DNA of 64,000 nt from Microvelia longipes (taxonomy: Eukaryota; Arthropoda; Insecta; Hemiptera; Veliidae), in assembly GCA_018340805.1 (NCBI GenBank), contig JACMZG010001913.1:27222099-27286098 (forward strand), read 5' to 3'. Shown here piece by piece: positions 59,804 to 64,000 of the stretch (its first letter is position 1; every line of letters begins with the position of its first letter). Below the pieces are notes generated by a model that worked only from the letters and a program-made list of their open reading frames with translations, had not been told where the DNA came from and ran no database searches. The position numbers and the translations under genes were made by a program.

Positions 59804-60920
59804 TTAGTCGAACCTGGAACTGCGAGGTTCAATTATCTTGGTTGGTAGGACATCGTATTTGAGCGAGAGCTAACAGCCAAAGTTTTCCGATTTGTGGTTC
59901 AGCTCGTGTATATTTAAATATAATATTTTTCATAAAAGATAACATAGAAATAATCTTAATCCTTTTGACCCTAATGCCTAACAAATTTTAATACGACTTT
60001 TATTCAATAATTTATTTTCAGATTATAATAGCTTCTTAGAAAACAAAAATTGACTGAAAAATAAACATATAATCCCAATGAGATTTCCCTTTTTAAAATT
60101 TCATTTAGCTTAGTAAAAATATTCTCGTGTTTCTTAATTCTTTTAATGCAATATTACTTACTTTATATTTTACATATTTTAAAAACAGAGTTTTCTGAAT
60201 CTTTATTAAATATTTATACGAGTTGCTTCTTATAACTAAGACTCAGTGTATTAAACATAAAATTTAATAACATAAATTTAGAAAACAAAATAAATTCTGC
60301 CGCGAAAATCCGCATACCGGGCTAATTTTCATTTTGAAACGCGTGCTTAACAATCTATTTTTTGCTTAAATTTCCATTTAAAGCGTTAATAAAATATACA
60401 ACTAAAAGTAAAAATAACTAGAAATTAAGCTCAAACAACAACAAAGTGTAAATAATTAAAAAAACATAAATAACGTAAAAACAAAATTATTAATGACGTC
60501 TGCCGTAATGATTGAATAAACTTCATTAAATTAAAATAAAAATCATACAATGAAAATAATTAAACACGAAGCAACACTGGAAATTTAATTATATTTTGTT
60601 TTAATGAGTAGGAGCATTTTTTATATCTCATTAGGCTTGGTGGTAAATTTTATAGAGATTTCTTTGATATTTTTTGTTATTAAATTTGCATAAATAATTT
60701 TACGTGGTATGTATTAACGAGTGTAATGGATACTGGATCAGATCAGATGATCTTCTTAATGAAGATCAAAATTGTATTAGATCAATGTGAACTCATATGC
60801 GGTTAGATCAGACACAGTGTGTAAACAACATCGTGTTTTACATTAAAAATATCATTTTCCCGTTTTTCAGTTATTCGTTGATTTTTCCTTCTACTTTGAT
60901 TTAAGCAAACGGTCATTGGC
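59804..60920. other. Gene-free AT-rich stretch
   Basis: A decayed family X motif is visible near 60300-60375 (CCGGGCTAATTTTCATTTTG AAACGCGTGCTTAACAATC). No gene. Confidence 0.5.
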
Positions 60921-60924
60921 ATTT

Positions 60925-61025
60925 TCTCCGCTACGCGGCGTCGGAGCTAGGGTCGCTTTGTGCCCTCCACGCCTGTCTGTGATCACCAAGTGGCCCCCGC
61001 GTCTCCCTGTGGCCTCTTCGCGGCT
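60925..61025. other. GC island
   Basis: Contains CCGC-TAC-GCGG and several CTCTTCGCGG / CCCCCGCGTC words in an AT-rich region. No open frame or known RNA. It resembles the islands at 20.0, 43.6 and 54.9 kb in composition and hairpin content only. Confidence 0.5.
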
Positions 61026-61814
61026 ACATGGTTGTTGTCCTATATTAGTTTATGATATAGCTAGTTTTTGTAAGTAACATACTGCTACGTTGACGCGAAT
61101 CCCTATATTTATCAGCAAATAACGTGATTTGCTTACATTGTGTTTCATATGTCAAACGATAACATCAAGACTAACGCTTCTTATAAAATTTAAGTTCTTA
61201 TATTTCTTTCGGTAATTCCCTTGGTAATTTTGAACAAAAGTTTCATTTCATCTATTAAATAAGTTTACAAAGTAACAGTATAACAGTTTAATAGGCTAGT
61301 ATAACTACAGTTTTAGTTGAAACACCATTGTTAAGCTTCATCAAGCGAGCCCAGTGTCTGGATGGGTGACAAATAGGAATAAATCAGATGTTTTGACTGT
61401 CTCAGATCGAACGAAGCGATCCTAATGACGTACTGCAATATATATTTCTGAGGATTTTTTAGCTATTTTAAGCACACATTTGAATGTAATTTTCATATTC
61501 ATTGACTTTGCATTCTATATTTAAGACTATACAGCCTTCTCAGGCGTTGCTTGAGATTATTCCGAAGGTAACTTGTATAATTTTCTTCTTGAAGATTATT
61601 CTTATGTGTGTCGACATGAAAAGTCGATCAACACTCTCAAGTTAAGTCAGCATGTCACCCACCAGGTGGCTTTCAAGTGAAATACGCCATACCGAACCTT
61701 CAAACTTTACCATCGCTTTTTGTTGCTACAATCTCCGTCTTCGAACAGACTAAGTCAGAGATAAAATCATTAGTCATCTATTTATTCATTAATTGGGTTC
61801 CATGATGTCCGGCA

Positions 61815-61930
61815 CTGCTGAAGATGCCTCCTAAAATGGAAGCATTGAATTATCTACATTGACGGGGTATTCAACGGAAGGCATAAACTTTCACAACATT
61901 AACCGTGGAAATCTACGCAGTTTATTGCAA
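61815..61930 (+). repeat. Hammerhead-like repeat, second copy
   Basis: CTGAAGATGCCTCCTAAAAT GGAAGCATTG followed by ATCTACATTGACGGGG, AACGGAAGGC and CTACGCAGTTTATTGCAA aligns with 17253-17365. The GAAA box has decayed. Confidence 0.5.
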
Positions 61931-62094
61931 TTTTGTAGTTTGCTTATGTTTTTTAATTATTAAATCCAGTTAAGATGTTTGATAATTAGCTTTTATAACC
62001 CTTTATTAGATTTTGCAACAATTTTATAACTCTTTTATATCAACCTTTGTGTTAATTCCTTTTATTATTATATTAATACTTTTAGCGCCTGAAA

Positions 62095-62200
62095 AAAGGG
62101 TACGGGATACCTCATAACTTTTCTCACCACATCGGATTTAATTTGCCCATCCCCACTACATCAACTCACTTCGGTCGTCCTCAAAACATACAAGTAATCA
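62095..62200 (+). repeat. Family A, 5' end
   Basis: GGTACGGGATACCTCATAAC, TTCTCACCACATCGGATTTA and CACTTCGGTCGTCCTC match the opening block of the family. Confidence 0.65.
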
Positions 62201-62279
62201 AAGTGAGTTGTCCCTAAAGTGAGTTGTGGATTTAGGTGTTTTTAAGGCCTTGAACTGTTTTTACAAAATTTATTACGTT

Positions 62280-62415
62280 TAAAAATGTTTTGATCGATTT
62301 AAGATTAGGCACGCATGTAGTCACATTTAATACCCAACATAAGACCTAGGTTTCATCTCAGTATCAGCATTAGTTCAATTCTTATCGAGTTACATGTAAA
62401 CATTTTTTTTTAAAT
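62280..62415 (-). repeat. Family A middle block, reversed
   Basis: The minus strand reads ATAAGAATTGAACTAATGCT GATACTGAGATGAAA, then TGACTACATGCGTGCC, the middle part of the longer copies. It lies opposite in orientation to the 5' fragment beside it, so the locus is rearranged. Confidence 0.55.
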
Positions 62416-62512
62416 CTTAAAAATTGAACGGAAAATCAAATTAAGAAGACATTTATAATAATTGTTATCCCCTTAGGTTATAAATATGTAAGTTTCATTT
62501 CAATGCGGTAAG

Positions 62513-63160
62513 TCATAAGTTTATTATTTGACATGTTAAATAATTATTGAGAGAAGAGAACGCTTTATTTTGAACAGCAGAAACTAAAATTTGATTGTCT
62601 GTGAAGATAACAAAATGATTATGGGTAGATTCAGAAATGTACTTTAAAGCTTCGACCACTGCAATTATTTGCTCTGTTGTGTATGATGAGACGTATTTGT
62701 TTAACTTAACACATTTGGAATAGTTCTGAGAATAATCATAAATAGCACAACCAGTACTATCATTGATTTTAGAACCAAAAATATATTGGAAGCCTGGCCA
62801 CAGAGAATATACACTGTCCCAAGACATGCTATTCCTGACTGAAAGAGGATATTTTGAAAAATCCTTCATGAAATGGGTAGGTATGGAATAAATCATAGCG
62901 TTGTAATTTGTAGATTTGTACGGAACTGAATGGTAAATATGAATATCGTTGCGGAATATACCTGTTTCAGTAAAACTATGGACTAAAGGAGATTTTTTCT
63001 GCTCCCAGAAGGGAAAAGTAAGGACAGCTGAAGTTAATTTTGATATTTTTTGACTAAGAATTACATGAAAAAATTTTATTAAAAAATCTGTCGCGTAAAT
63101 TTGACGAGACTCTAGTCTCAGTAGAGTAGGTGCAATTTCTATTGTGGTATCTAATAGATG
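62513..63160 (-). pseudogene. LINE ORF2 remnant with RNase H domain
   Basis: The minus-strand frame is open for 215 codons from 63160, and the first ATG is at 62896. The upstream part (IEIAPTLLRLESRQIYATDF, then LSQKISKLTSAVLTFPFW) resembles the linker between RT and RNase H. The RNase H part reads YIFGSKINDSTGCAIYD, TEQIIAVVEAL and FTDNQILVSAVQN. The glutamate (TEQ) and second aspartate (TDNQ) are present, but the first catalytic aspartate, expected just before GSK, is phenylalanine. The frame stops before the end of a normal RNase H. RT and the C-terminal knuckle are missing, so it is a dead fragment. RNase H is known from I, R1, Jockey-related and similar LINE lineages. Confidence 0.75.
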
Positions 63161-63234
63161 TTACCACACTACCAAAAATAACACATGAAAGTTGCAAATA
63201 GAGAACTTAGACTAAACGTATCACGGTAATTTTA

Positions 63235-63370
63235 CTCAAAACTGCGGAATCACTTCATTCATCCTCGAATGTCCTGATTATCTAAAGCCTAACGTAGAAT
63301 TACTTTGGTATCACTGCGGTCAACCCCAGAATAAAGTGGTTATCCAAAGCTCAGGGTTTATCACCCTTAT
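63235..63370 (+). repeat. Family A CTCG subrepeats
   Basis: CACTTCATTCATCCTCGAAT, GCCTAACGTAGAATTACTTTGG and GGTCAACCCCAGAATAAAGT match units of the tandem expansion at 39600-39905. Confidence 0.5.
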
Positions 63371-64000
63371 CACTGTACTATACTAACCGCAAAGAGATGT
63401 ATATTACTTGAAGGAGCACAGTAATAAGGAGTCCTGTAAAGTAACTATTTTCATTAGGTGCCGTAAAGGTAAATTTTAAAAGTATTACAGGCTACAGACA
63501 CCCCAGCTCCCAACGAACCTATATTGGCATACAAATCATGCAACGTGATCGGTCGCTGGTCAGACCAGTGTTGTAGAACCAGACTATGATATTCCTCCAG
63601 CTAGTAGTTAAGTCTCTTTGTCTAACCAAAGTCCAAGGAACTTTAAAAAAGATGTATGACGCAATAAGAGTACTTTACTGACCCCATAAACGTATTGTAA
63701 GGAAGATAAATAAAGATAGCAAGGTTATATCAAAAGTCGCAAAACGCAAGTTATGTAACAAGGAGAATGTATAACACATTATTAGACATAATATAATATT
63801 CTCATTATTATTATTATATTATACATAATCGCCTATAACACTAGGCGAATATTGAAAAAAATATATAATCAGTGAAATTCTAAGGGTTACCTGAAGAGCA
63901 GATTATAAGCACTGTACCTGAAACAGAGAATTCATAAAGAATAATTAAAATGAATTCCAAAAAAAATGAGGAAAAGTAGAAATAATATTGTTAATTCAAA
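63371..64000. other. No gene seen up to the window edge
   Basis: No supported gene. The last bases include ATGAGGAAAAGTAG, which resembles the family A terminus, but without the rest of the repeat. Confidence 0.4.

Overview
This 64 kb window looks like gene-poor, AT-rich nuclear DNA from an invertebrate animal. The exact lineage cannot be fixed from the sequence. Three things support a metazoan genome: several families of non-LTR retrotransposons (LINEs) with animal-type endonuclease, reverse transcriptase and RNase H signatures; tRNA-derived SINEs; and many AT/GT microsatellites and minisatellites. I found no convincing host protein-coding gene, no rRNA gene and no complete tRNA gene. Long stretches have no open frame longer than chance, so the window is best read as intergenic or deep-intronic repeat landscape.

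Layout. 1-4 kb: microsatellite, then featureless AT-rich DNA. 4.0-7.9 kb: a short tandem repeat, a broken LINE C-terminus, two near-full copies of an unnamed dispersed repeat ('family A') and a SINE tail. 8.7-9.4 kb: two 149 bp direct repeats 390 bp apart. 10.99-16.87 kb: the best-preserved element, a near full-length two-ORF LINE flanked by 427 bp direct repeats with one mismatch. 16.9-20.2 kb: family A pieces, a hammerhead-like motif and a SINE nested in a 41 bp tandem array. 23.7-28.4 kb: a reversed family A copy, a SINE with perfect target-site duplications, composite repeats and a LINE 3' tail. 31-36.9 kb: palindromes, a 108 bp tandem repeat and an 887 bp foldback element whose inverted arms are built from 33 bp tandem repeats. 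39 kb: a decayed reverse transcriptase. 43.5-48.4 kb: a GC hairpin island, inverted repeats with a hammerhead core, and LINE debris. 49.1-51.9 kb: a 5'-truncated LINE nested in a minisatellite. 53-64 kb: AT/GT microsatellites, a ~79 bp and a 30 bp tandem array, GC hairpins and an RNase H remnant of a further LINE.

How the parts relate. The elements are nested, with LINEs and SINEs landing inside tandem arrays. Non-autonomous elements (SINEs, foldback element, family A, palindromes) outnumber recognisable coding elements. The most unusual points are the very long direct repeats around the 11-16 kb LINE, the same-frame ORF1-UGA-CGG-ORF2 arrangement in that LINE with no AUG before the endonuclease, the foldback element with TA flanks, and a scatter of hammerhead-ribozyme-like cores. 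All positions were read by eye; boundaries of decayed repeats are approximate.
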